A DNA stretch of 64,000 bases from JBELHR01 sp049607205 (lineage in GTDB: Bacteria; Bacteroidota; Bacteroidia; Flavobacteriales; Flavobacteriaceae): positions 6,287 through 70,286 of the forward strand of contig JBMYWH010000010.1 in NCBI GenBank assembly GCA_049607205.1. The letters are read 5' to 3'. Position numbers and translations under genes: made by a program. Shown here piece by piece: positions 1 through 7,569 of this stretch; the first letter of the stretch is position 1, and every line of letters begins with the position of its first letter. Under the pieces are notes generated by a model. The model saw only the letters and a program-made list of their open reading frames with translations, had not been told where the DNA came from and did no database searches.

Positions 1-590
1 ACGAAGCAGGTCATGCTACAGCGAGTTGGATGTTAGAACATGCTTCTCCTCTAGTCAAGGTTACTATAGTTCCACGAGGTCAATCCTTAGGAGCTGCATG
101 GTATTTGCCAGAAGAAAGAGCCATAGTTCAAACAGAGCAAATGCTTGATGAAATGTGTGCTACACTAGCTGGAAGAGCTGCAGAAGACATCATGTTCGGA
201 AAGGTATCAACCGGTGCTTTAAATGACTTGGAAAAAGTTACCAGACAAGCTAAAGCAATTGTAACCATTTATGGTCTTAATGACAAAATTGGGAATCTAA
301 CTTATTATGATTCTTCAGGACAGAATGAAAATGGTTTCACCAAACCATATAGTGAGCAAACAGCCCAAGTCATTGATAAAGAAATTTCAAAAATAATTGA
401 AAGCCAATATGTAAGAGCTAAAGAAATCCTTAGTCAGCACAAGGATAAGCTTGTAGAATTAGCGGAACAATTATTGACAAATGAGGTTATTTTCAAAGAA
501 GATTTAGTTAAAATCTTTGGTGAAAGACCTTTTCAGCAAAAGAAAGACACAAACCCAGTTGAGGAAAATAATAAAGAAGGAGAAGAATAA
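1..590 (+). CDS. ftsH: ATP-dependent zinc metalloprotease FtsH, C-terminal part (5' truncated)
   Basis: This is the protease end of the membrane-anchored AAA+ protease that degrades unassembled and short-lived membrane proteins. The window opens inside the HEXXH zinc site: reading in frame from base 3 gives EAGHA, the first His codon being cut. The M41 peptidase domain follows, including the conserved segment AGRAAEDIMFG with its helix-forming residues, then the acidic, charged C-terminal tail typical of FtsH. The AAA+ domain and transmembrane helices lie upstream of the window. The stop is immediately followed by the LUD gene, so the two are probably co-transcribed. The family is clear; only the 5' extent is unknown. 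Confidence 0.97.
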   Translation, partial: EAGHATASWMLEHASPLVKVTIVPRGQSLGAAWYLPEERAIVQTEQMLDEMCATLAGRAAEDIMFGKVSTGALNDLEKVTRQAKAIVTIYGLNDKIGNLTYYDSSGQNENGFTKPYSEQTAQVIDKEISKIIESQYVRAKEILSQHKDKLVELAEQLLTNEVIFKEDLVKIFGERPFQQKKDTNPVEENNKEGEE

Positions 591-1187
591 ATGAATTTTT
601 TCAAACGTCTTTTTAATTCAAATCAGGATAAAACTGAAAAAGAAACACCCCAAGAACAAAACTTGGGGTCTCTTTCTTTAGAGGAGAGTTTTGTTCATCA
701 GTTTGTCTCAAAAGGGGGTAAATTTCTATACTGTTCTAATACAGAAGAACTCGATAAGCAATTTCTGAACATCGCTAAAGAAAATAATTGGACAGATTTT
801 GAATATTATAAATCCAACCCATTAGAAGACTCACATATTCAATCAAGCTTACCTATAGAATCTAAACAAGGATCTGCTGTATTTATCAGTGCTTGTGAAT
901 ATTTAATTTCTAATGATGGTACCATACTTCTGAGTTCCAACCAAATTGGAGAACAGAAAATAATTAATTTACCGGAAAACTTCATCCTTATAGCCAGAAC
1001 CAGTCAAATTGTCAAAGACAAACGCGACGCACTTCACGGCATAAACTGGGGCTCTCAAACAGTAAAACCAACCAATATTTCTACCATAAAATACTTCGAT
1101 CTAAACATTAAGTCTGATGATATTTTAAAGAATTATGGTAACAGTAATTCTAAAAACCTATATTTGCTCTTACTTGAAGACCTTTAA
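591..1187 (+). CDS. LUD-domain (LutC/DUF162-like) protein
   Basis: A 198-residue protein resembling the LUD domain of LutC/YkgG, a family linked to lactate oxidation complexes. Visible features are a variable charged N-terminus (residues 1-30), then an alpha/beta region and the segment ISACEYLISNDGTILLSS, which fits the LUD core where a glycine-rich ligand loop would lie. There are no lutA or lutB partners here. The ATG abuts the ftsH stop with no spacer, and cdsA follows after 3 bases, so it belongs to the ftsH-cdsA-psd transcript. A role in lactate use is therefore not supported by context; function unknown. The fold assignment rests on sequence pattern only. Confidence 0.75.
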   Translation: MNFFKRLFNSNQDKTEKETPQEQNLGSLSLEESFVHQFVSKGGKFLYCSNTEELDKQFLNIAKENNWTDFEYYKSNPLEDSHIQSSLPIESKQGSAVFISACEYLISNDGTILLSSNQIGEQKIINLPENFILIARTSQIVKDKRDALHGINWGSQTVKPTNISTIKYFDLNIKSDDILKNYGNSNSKNLYLLLLEDL

Positions 1188-1190
1188 GAA

Positions 1191-2024
1191 ATGAGCAAAC
1201 TTTTAACGCGTGCAGTATCAGGACTTTTATTCGCCTTGATCACAATTTCATGTATTTTATATAATCAATTCAGTGCAGCTATCTATTTATTTGCGTTGAT
1301 GCTTTTATGTCTTAAAGAATTCAAAAGACTTCTGGGTTATAATAGTTTTGTTCCCTATTTAATATCCATACTTCTATTTCTTCTAAATTTTGAGGGCAAT
1401 ACCCATTTTTTTAACATGGGAAAAAACATTGAAAAGTTAATCTATGCGGGCTTACTAGCCCTTACTTTAATTGAAATTTTAAGAATATTCATCAAGGTAC
1501 CTAAATCAGATCAGGTAGACAATATCAAAGATTTTGTTCTAAGCATAGCCTATATTCCAATTCCATTCATGCTCGCTTATCAAATTGGATTCATTGAATT
1601 TCATGATACTACATATTCTCCAACACTGATACTTCTAGTATTCTTCATGTTGTGGTCAAATGATTCATTTGCATTTTTGATTGGAAAAAACATTGGAAAA
1701 ACACCTTTAGCACCTAAAGTATCTCCAAAAAAAACAATTGAAGGATTTGCAGGAGGCGTATTCTCCACAATAGCTATTGCTTTAATTCTATCTTTATGGT
1801 TCTTGAAAGATGAAAACTTTAATATCTTTGCATGGATTGGACTCGCTCTAATTGTCAGTATATCAGGAGTAATTGGAGATCTAATCGAATCGTATTTTAA
1901 GAGGAGAGCCGGGGTGAAAGATAGTGGGAATAGCATCCCAGGTCATGGAGGTTTTCTAGATCGTCTAGATAGCTTTATCTTTGCAACACCATTTGTTTAT
2001 TTATATTTAACTTTTATATTTTAA
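1191..2024 (+). CDS. cdsA: Phosphatidate cytidylyltransferase (CDP-diglyceride synthase)
   Basis: Makes CDP-diacylglycerol from phosphatidate and CTP in the inner membrane, the branch point of phospholipid synthesis. The 277-residue protein has about seven to eight hydrophobic segments and, near the C-terminus, the CdsA signature: KRRAGVKDSG followed by PGHGGFLDRLDS, with the conserved Lys-Asp pair and the GHGG-DR-D metal/nucleotide site. The length is normal. It lies 3 bases after the LUD gene and 1 base before psd, so the next-but-one step of phosphatidylethanolamine synthesis is co-expressed with it. Phosphatidylserine synthase, the step between, is not in the window. Confidence 0.96.
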   Translation: MSKLLTRAVSGLLFALITISCILYNQFSAAIYLFALMLLCLKEFKRLLGYNSFVPYLISILLFLLNFEGNTHFFNMGKNIEKLIYAGLLALTLIEILRIFIKVPKSDQVDNIKDFVLSIAYIPIPFMLAYQIGFIEFHDTTYSPTLILLVFFMLWSNDSFAFLIGKNIGKTPLAPKVSPKKTIEGFAGGVFSTIAIALILSLWFLKDENFNIFAWIGLALIVSISGVIGDLIESYFKRRAGVKDSGNSIPGHGGFLDRLDSFIFATPFVYLYLTFIF

Positions 2025-2025
2025 T

Positions 2026-2676
2026 ATGTTTCACAAGGAAGGACATAAAATAATTGCAATCAGTTCATTAATTGCAGTTGCTGCCATATTATTATCAGAT
2101 CATTTTATTTCGATTTTATGGCTTAATAAACTTGTTCAATTAACCGCTTTAGTACTCTTAGTATTAATCTTACAATTTTTCAGAAATCCCAAGAGAAAAG
2201 CAATTTTAAATGATGCAAATATTTGCTCACCTGTTGATGGAAAAGTAGTTGTGATTGAAGAGGTCTATGAAGGTGAATATTTTAAAGATAAAAGGCTGCA
2301 AGTTTCAATATTCATGTCACCTTTAAACGTACATGTTACTCGATATCCACTTAGCGGAATCGTTAAGTATAGTAAATATCACCCTGGGAAGTATTTAGTA
2401 GCTTGGCATCCCAAGAGCTCAACGGAAAATGAAAGAACCACAGTTGTTTTAGAGAATAACATTTTCGGAGAAGTACTTTACAGACAAATTGCTGGAGCTA
2501 TGGCAAAACGCATCGTAAATTATGCAAAAAAAGACATGGTTGTAGTACAAGGAACTGACGCTGGTTTTATTAAATTTGGTTCTAGAGTTGACCTATTTCT
2601 TCCTTTAGATGCAAAGGTAGAGGTTGAATTAAATCAAAAAGTAAAAGGAGCTCAAGATATTATTGCAACAATCTAA
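2026..2676 (+). CDS. psd: Phosphatidylserine decarboxylase family protein
   Basis: Converts phosphatidylserine to phosphatidylethanolamine using a pyruvoyl group made by self-cleavage. The short form (216 residues) has two N-terminal hydrophobic segments (about residues 9-50), the conserved CSPVDGKVV, and MSPLNVHVTRYPLSG. The motif GFIKFGSRVDLFLP contains the Gly-Ser pair at which the chain would cut into beta and alpha subunits; the alpha piece is the last 30 or so residues. It starts 1 base after the cdsA stop, consistent with the same pathway and transcript. The size fits the archaeal-type/short bacterial PSD group rather than the long E. coli enzyme. Confidence 0.95.
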   Translation: MFHKEGHKIIAISSLIAVAAILLSDHFISILWLNKLVQLTALVLLVLILQFFRNPKRKAILNDANICSPVDGKVVVIEEVYEGEYFKDKRLQVSIFMSPLNVHVTRYPLSGIVKYSKYHPGKYLVAWHPKSSTENERTTVVLENNIFGEVLYRQIAGAMAKRIVNYAKKDMVVVQGTDAGFIKFGSRVDLFLPLDAKVEVELNQKVKGAQDIIATI

Positions 2677-2686
2677 ATTTCGAATT

Positions 2687-3274
2687 ATGAAAAAACTAAT
2701 CACATTATTTTTGCTATCTAGTCTAATTCTCACTTCTTGTAATTCAAAGAAATCAGAAGAGAGTTTTAGTGTAGACACTGCAAATTCAAAAATTATTTGG
2801 ACCGCTTATAAGACAACAGATAAAGTTCCTGTTCAAGGTGAATTCAAAGAAGTTAAAGTAAAAGATGGAAATGGAACTTCAATTGAAGATGCCGTAAGTA
2901 ATCTGAAATTCACTATTCCTGTATCTAGTATTTTTACAAACAATACAGATCGTGATAAAAAGATTTTGGATCATTTCTTTGCAGTGATGATCAATTCAAT
3001 GAGTCTTAAAGGGAGTATACATCTCGGAGAAAACAATAAGGCCTATGCTCAACTGTCATTAAATGGTGTGAGCAACAAATTGCCTTTAAACTATGAAATA
3101 CATCAAAATGTAGTAAAGCTTACTGGCCTACTAGAGTTAGATCAGTGGGAAGCCATGGAAGCTGTTAAATCCATTAACGATGCTTGTTATGACCTACACA
3201 AAGGTGCTGATGGGGTATCAAAAACCTGGTCAGAAGTAGCCATTGACCTGAGCATACCGGTCATCAAGAAATAA
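2687..3274 (+). CDS. YceI-like lipoprotein
   Basis: A predicted lipoprotein. The N-terminus MKKLITLFLLSSLILTSC is a signal peptide ending in a lipobox with the Cys at residue 18. The mature part begins with a beta-rich segment, SVDTANSKIIWTAYKT, then KVPVQGEFKEV, which fits the YceI lipocalin-like fold (lipid or isoprenoid binding in known members). An in-frame upstream ATG at 2663 lies inside psd and would put a non-signal extension in front of the signal peptide, so I use the ATG at 2687. Last gene of the ftsH-to-yceI run; a strong hairpin follows the stop. Substrate unknown. Confidence 0.8.
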   Translation: MKKLITLFLLSSLILTSCNSKKSEESFSVDTANSKIIWTAYKTTDKVPVQGEFKEVKVKDGNGTSIEDAVSNLKFTIPVSSIFTNNTDRDKKILDHFFAVMINSMSLKGSIHLGENNKAYAQLSLNGVSNKLPLNYEIHQNVVKLTGLLELDQWEAMEAVKSINDACYDLHKGADGVSKTWSEVAIDLSIPVIKK

Positions 3275-3276
3275 AA

Positions 3277-3309
3277 AAAAACCAAGCTCGATGAGCTTGG
3301 TTTTTTTTT
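3277..3309. terminator. Bidirectional rho-independent terminator
   Basis: A perfect 11-base-pair stem (aaaccaagctc / gagcttggttt) with a 3-base loop, flanked by an A run on the left and a T run on the right. It can end the YceI-like transcript on the plus strand and the kynureninase transcript arriving on the minus strand. Confidence 0.93.
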
Positions 3310-3336
3310 GGATTTTATTCTAAAGAAATATTGTAC

Positions 3337-4590
3337 TTAAACTAAATCTTTTAGGGCCTGTACAAAAACATAAACATCTTCAAAAGAGTTATACATGGGC
3401 GTTGGACTAATTCGAATCACATCTGGCTCTCTCCAATCCCCGATAATATGTTGATCTAATAATTGTTGAAATAAACTCTTATCAGCACCTTTAATTTGTA
3501 TGGACAGTTGACATCCTCTTCTATCTTTATCGACAGGTGTAATAATTCGAATTCGATCCGTTTTAATCTCAGTTAATAAAAACTCTAAATAGCCCGTTAA
3601 GGCTATAGACTTTTTTCTAAGCTCATCCATTCCAATTTCATCAAACAAGTCCATAGAAGCCTTAATTGGAGCAAGAGAAAGCATGGGTTGATTACTTTGC
3701 ATCCATCCTTCTGCCCCAGGAATAGGGTCAAAATCTAAACGCATTTTGAAACGGGTTTCTTTATTGTGTCCCCACCATCCCGCAAAGCGATTTAAATCCT
3801 TATCATAAGCATATCGTTCGTGAACAAACATCCCTCCTATGGCGCCTGGACCAGAATTCATATACTTATAAGTACACCAAGCAGCAAAATCTATATTTGA
3901 ATCATGTAAATTTAGTGGAACATTACCAGCAGCGTGGGCTAAATCAATACCTACCTTCGCCCCGGCTTCATGACCAATCCTAGCAATTTCATCAAGTTCT
4001 AGACGCTGACCGGTATAATAGTTAACCCCACCAACCATAATCAAGGCTAAACTTTCCTTATTATCCTGGACTAAAACTTCTAGGTCAGAGAGTTCAAGCA
4101 GACCCGAGGATTTGTTTTTTTTCCAATATACTATACTCTCTTCTCGGCTAAAGCCATGGTGTTTCACCTGAGACTCCACCACATAATTATCACTTGGGAA
4201 AGCATCCTCTTCAACAATAATTTTATAACGCTCAATACTGGGCTTATAAAAAGAAACCATCAAGAAATGTAAGTTTGCCGTTAAGGTATTCATCACACTT
4301 ACTTCAATAGGCTTTGCTCCCACCACCTTAGCCATTTTCTCACTAATTTCGTCGTGATAATACATCCATGGATTATCACCATAAAAATGACCATCCACAG
4401 CTAGGTTTTTCCAATCATTCATTAAATCCTGAACACTTTTCTCGACGCGTTTAGATTGTAGCCCTAAAGAATTTCCACAAAAATACAAGCCCTTTTGTTC
4501 CGGATAAGGAAAGTTAAATTCCGAGCGATACTTAGATAAAGGATCCTTACGATCTAAATCAAGAGCAAAACTCAATTCATTTTTATACAT
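3337..4590 (-). CDS. kynU: Kynureninase
   Basis: PLP enzyme that cleaves kynurenine (or 3-hydroxykynurenine) to anthranilate (or 3-hydroxyanthranilate) and alanine. The 417-residue chain has the usual family length. It shows FCGNSLGLQ near the N-terminus, DLAHAAGN (about residues 217-224) holding the cofactor-binding Asp, and TYKYMNSGPGA with the Schiff-base lysine at residue 242. No tryptophan dioxygenase, kynurenine formamidase or monooxygenase gene is nearby, so the gene stands alone between two terminators. It could serve tryptophan catabolism or the kynurenine route to NAD; the window does not decide. Confidence 0.96.
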   Translation of the reverse strand: MYKNELSFALDLDRKDPLSKYRSEFNFPYPEQKGLYFCGNSLGLQSKRVEKSVQDLMNDWKNLAVDGHFYGDNPWMYYHDEISEKMAKVVGAKPIEVSVMNTLTANLHFLMVSFYKPSIERYKIIVEEDAFPSDNYVVESQVKHHGFSREESIVYWKKNKSSGLLELSDLEVLVQDNKESLALIMVGGVNYYTGQRLELDEIARIGHEAGAKVGIDLAHAAGNVPLNLHDSNIDFAAWCTYKYMNSGPGAIGGMFVHERYAYDKDLNRFAGWWGHNKETRFKMRLDFDPIPGAEGWMQSNQPMLSLAPIKASMDLFDEIGMDELRKKSIALTGYLEFLLTEIKTDRIRIITPVDKDRRGCQLSIQIKGADKSLFQQLLDQHIIGDWREPDVIRISPTPMYNSFEDVYVFVQALKDLV

Positions 4591-4616
4591 GTTTGTTTGT
4601 TTAGAATTACAATGAT

Positions 4617-4647
4617 AAAAAAAAAGAGAGACTTAAAAGCCTCTCTT
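4617..4647 (-). terminator. Rho-independent terminator of the serB-serA fusion gene
   Basis: On the minus strand the sequence reads as an 8-9 bp stem (aagagaggc / gtctctctt, one G-T pair) with a 6-base loop, followed by nine Ts. It separates the fusion gene from kynU, which therefore needs its own promoter. Confidence 0.88.
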
Positions 4648-4652
4648 CTATA

Positions 4653-6542
4653 TTAATATAAAACTCTAAATTTTATAGTATTTGGTATTTTTTTCAAGGA
4701 AGGGATTACGTCTGAGTCATAATCTTTCGATATATCTGTAATCACATAACCTACATTTTCATCCGTAGAAAGATATTGCCCCACAATATTCAATTTATAT
4801 TTCGCAAATATTTCATTAATATCTGCCATAACCCCGGGAACATTCTTATGCATATGTAAAAAACGATGTGAATTCACGAACTCTGGTAATCTTACATTTG
4901 GAAAATTTACTGCATCCACAGTATTACCCGAATTCATAAACGATAAAATTTTTCCTGGAACGAAATCGGCTATATCTTTCTGCGCCTCCTCAGTACTACC
5001 TCCAATATGAGGAGTCAAAATCACATTGTCAAGTCCCTTTAATTCCGTTACAAAGCTACCGTTTGCTCTCGGTTCTTCTGGATATACATCCACGGCTACT
5101 CCACCTAGCTTCCCTGATTTTAAAGCCTCAGTAAGCGCCTCTATTTCAACTACGAATCCACGAGCGAGATTAAGCAAAATCGCTCCATCTTTCATCATAG
5201 CTATTTCCTTCTTACCGATGAAATTCCGATTGATCTTATTATCATCAATATGTATGGAAACTACATCAGAAATATTCAATAATTCCTCAAGAGAGTGACA
5301 TTTCTTGGCATTACCTAGAGCTAATTTATCTTGAACATCATAGTAAAACACCTTCATCCCTATAGCTTCCGCTAAAACTGACAATTGTTTACCTATATTT
5401 CCATAACCAATAATACCCAAGTTTTTACCACGAATTTCTTTAGAATTAAGTGCAGTTTTATTCCATTGTCCATTATGCAGTTCTACGCTTCTTGTGAACA
5501 CGTTGCGCATTAACATAATAATCTCCCCAATAGCCATTTCCACCACGGAACGCGTATTTGAATAGGGTGCATTAAACACAACTATTCCTTTTTTAGAACA
5601 AGCCTCTAGGTCCACTTGCTTAGTACCAATACAAAATGTACCAATACTCATTAATTTATCTGCAGCTGCGATGACTCTATCCGTCACCTGTGTTTTAGAA
5701 CGAATCCCTAATACGTGTACACCTTTAATTTTCTCAATAAGCTCCTCTTCGCTTAAACTATGAGCAATCATTTCAACTTTAAATCCAGCACCACTTAATT
5801 TGACAAAAGCATCTGAATGCACATTTTCTAAAAGCAAAATTTTAATCTTACTTTTAGGAAAAGACTCTTTTCTAGGTAAATCATTCACATATAAAAACTC
5901 TGTAAAGTTCTCAATGACATGATCTGCATTTTTGATTGCCTTTTCACGAGCAACATTCTCTGTATAGGCAAAGAATTTATCTGCAACACCAGCACCGCGC
6001 ATCACATAATCAGAATATCCGTCTCCAATCACGTGAACTTCTCCTTGCAGATTGAGTCTTTTAAGGCATTCTATCTTCCCATTGTGATGTGCTAAAACAT
6101 TCTGATCATCAAATCCAACTACCCTATCGTTCTCATCAAACACAAAAGTATTTGCAAAAACACGTTCTGAAGGGATATTATAATCAAGTACAATATCATC
6201 GATAAATTCCTTGAAACCACATGAAATCACATAGATATCATCTTTATAGTTTTCAAAAAAGTCTCTATTAGCCTCAATGGAAGGAGAAACTTTTGTTTCC
6301 AATTCTCCTATTAATTGTTTAATGTCATCTTTTGAAGGTTTAATCAGTGAAATTCTACGCTCTAGGCTTTCAGTAAAGGAAATATCTCCATCAATACCCA
6401 AATTGGTAATATCCTTAATTTGTTCAATAATTTGGTCCTTATTCAAATCATCTTTTAAGGTGATTTCCGCTAAAACATCTAGAGCTTCAACACTTGTCAG
6501 CGTTGAATCAAAATCAAAAACGAATTTTTTATTGGGTTGCAT
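4653..6542 (-). CDS. Phosphoserine phosphatase / D-3-phosphoglycerate dehydrogenase fusion (SerB-SerA)
   Basis: One 629-residue chain carrying the first and last enzymes of serine synthesis from 3-phosphoglycerate. Residues 1 to about 215 are a HAD phosphatase: FVFDFDSTLTS (nucleophile Asp10, DxDxT motif), ISCGF, and GDGYSD at 173-178. After a linker (about 216-232) comes a full 2-hydroxyacid dehydrogenase: NAD-binding GYGNIG at 379-384, LLNLARG, and PHIGGS at 511-516 with the catalytic His. An ACT regulatory domain occupies about 561-629 (MHKNVPGVMADINEIF), suggesting serine feedback. Both halves look complete. The middle enzyme, SerC, is not in the window. A promoter element and a terminator make it a single-gene unit. 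Confidence 0.95.
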   Translation of the reverse strand: MQPNKKFVFDFDSTLTSVEALDVLAEITLKDDLNKDQIIEQIKDITNLGIDGDISFTESLERRISLIKPSKDDIKQLIGELETKVSPSIEANRDFFENYKDDIYVISCGFKEFIDDIVLDYNIPSERVFANTFVFDENDRVVGFDDQNVLAHHNGKIECLKRLNLQGEVHVIGDGYSDYVMRGAGVADKFFAYTENVAREKAIKNADHVIENFTEFLYVNDLPRKESFPKSKIKILLLENVHSDAFVKLSGAGFKVEMIAHSLSEEELIEKIKGVHVLGIRSKTQVTDRVIAAADKLMSIGTFCIGTKQVDLEACSKKGIVVFNAPYSNTRSVVEMAIGEIIMLMRNVFTRSVELHNGQWNKTALNSKEIRGKNLGIIGYGNIGKQLSVLAEAIGMKVFYYDVQDKLALGNAKKCHSLEELLNISDVVSIHIDDNKINRNFIGKKEIAMMKDGAILLNLARGFVVEIEALTEALKSGKLGGVAVDVYPEEPRANGSFVTELKGLDNVILTPHIGGSTEEAQKDIADFVPGKILSFMNSGNTVDAVNFPNVRLPEFVNSHRFLHMHKNVPGVMADINEIFAKYKLNIVGQYLSTDENVGYVITDISKDYDSDVIPSLKKIPNTIKFRVLY

Positions 6543-6562
6543 AACTATCTAATTTATACTCC

Positions 6563-6570
6563 CAAAGGTA
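6563..6570 (-). promoter_or_regulatory. -7 element upstream of the serB-serA fusion
   Basis: Minus strand TACCTTTG, matching Bacteroidota TAnnTTTG, about 20 bases before the ATG at 6542. No convincing -33 TTG was seen. Confidence 0.55.
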
Positions 6571-6710
6571 ATGGAACACAATTGAAAAGGCTACTTTACC
6601 TCTGATAATTTATAGCTATGGATTAATTTTTATTATTACAACAAAAAACATGGGAAAGAATTAAATATTCCTTTTTTCTAAATCAATATAGGATGATAAA
6701 TTCATATAAA

Positions 6711-7469
6711 TCAAAAATACAAAAGACAAAACCAGAGTATTGGTAAGCCATCTAAAAAAGCAATATAGAACCAAGAGTTATGAATTTTGTGGGCCCATAA
6801 ACACGAAAAAAAAACTATTATAAGCATTGCTAAACTCACTGTGGAAAAGCTATTAGAAAAAAACAAACTTAAGCCTCCAAGGACAAATATCAGTACAAAT
6901 AACAAGTTCTGACTTGAAGTACTCAAATAATTTGCAAGGGTAAAAAGAGTACCCTTATCTGAATTCACATCTCTAATATCAAACGCAAATGCCCAAAGAA
7001 AGCACCAAGAAAGGCCGAATATCAAATAGTAAATAACACTTGCTATTACTTGATTCCCTGATTGCATTCCAGGGATCAAAAAACAAAGAACAAACCAGGA
7101 GATAGAAATATGAAAAAGTTTAAAAAACCTCCAATATCTCAGGCCTTTTAGTTGAACATTTGGCCCCAACTCATACAGCGTGGAAAGAAAACCAGAAAAT
7201 GCGAGTAACAACAGTTGAATTGGACGAAATGCGTCCAAAGTAAAGATAAGCCCTAAGCCACTTAAAACGATTAATAGAAATCTAAAATCTAATTTAATTT
7301 TTGAATGCATCCAGTGAATAAAGTTATACACTAAAAAAGTAGATAAACCGGCAAAGATTAACTGCTTTAAATCGAAATAACCTAAACTGAGTTGGCTGAG
7401 CCCCATCAAGCATAACGCTGAACATGAAATAAAAAGATAATAACTCCATAAAGGCTTGTAAATATTCAT
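6711..7469 (-). CDS. UbiA-like polytopic membrane protein
   Basis: A very hydrophobic protein (252 residues from the ATG at 7469) with about eight to nine transmembrane segments. AFAFDIRDVNSDKG in the second half resembles the second Asp-rich motif of UbiA prenyltransferases (DxxDxxxDxxxG). The place of the first motif (normally NDxxDxxxD) reads NFIHWMHSKIK and lacks the aspartates, so catalysis is doubtful. A TTG at 7487 would add six residues, but it overlaps a good -7 promoter element, so I prefer the ATG. Its neighbours do not indicate a pathway. It may be a degenerate or diverged UbiA-family member; a specific quinone or haem role is not supported. Confidence 0.6.
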   Translation of the reverse strand: MNIYKPLWSYYLFISCSALCLMGLSQLSLGYFDLKQLIFAGLSTFLVYNFIHWMHSKIKLDFRFLLIVLSGLGLIFTLDAFRPIQLLLLAFSGFLSTLYELGPNVQLKGLRYWRFFKLFHISISWFVLCFLIPGMQSGNQVIASVIYYLIFGLSWCFLWAFAFDIRDVNSDKGTLFTLANYLSTSSQNLLFVLIFVLGGLSLFFSNSFSTVSLAMLIIVFFSCLWAHKIHNSWFYIAFLDGLPILWFCLLYF

Positions 7470-7474
7470 AAAAT

Positions 7475-7482
7475 CAAAGATA
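7475..7482 (-). promoter_or_regulatory. -7 element next to the UbiA-like start
   Basis: Minus strand TATCTTTG ends only five bases before the ATG at 7469, so the transcript could be leaderless. It also argues against the upstream TTG start at 7487. Confidence 0.45.
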
Positions 7483-7536
7483 AGCAACTGAGCGTGAATT
7501 TTTTTTTATTAACTAAAAAATATCCTTCAATTTCAT

Positions 7537-7544
7537 TACTTTTA
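7537..7544 (+). promoter_or_regulatory. Candidate -7 element for gcvP
   Basis: TACTTTTA, a TAnnTTTA variant of the Bacteroidota -7 box, 25 bases before the gcvP ATG. The 82-base gap is too short for a glycine riboswitch. Confidence 0.35.
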
Positions 7545-7569
7545 CCGCGAAAACTCAATAAACAAACAC

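Noticed and set aside
7488..7569. Glycine riboswitch upstream of gcvP
   Set aside because: The 82-base gap is too short and shows no matching fold or conserved core.
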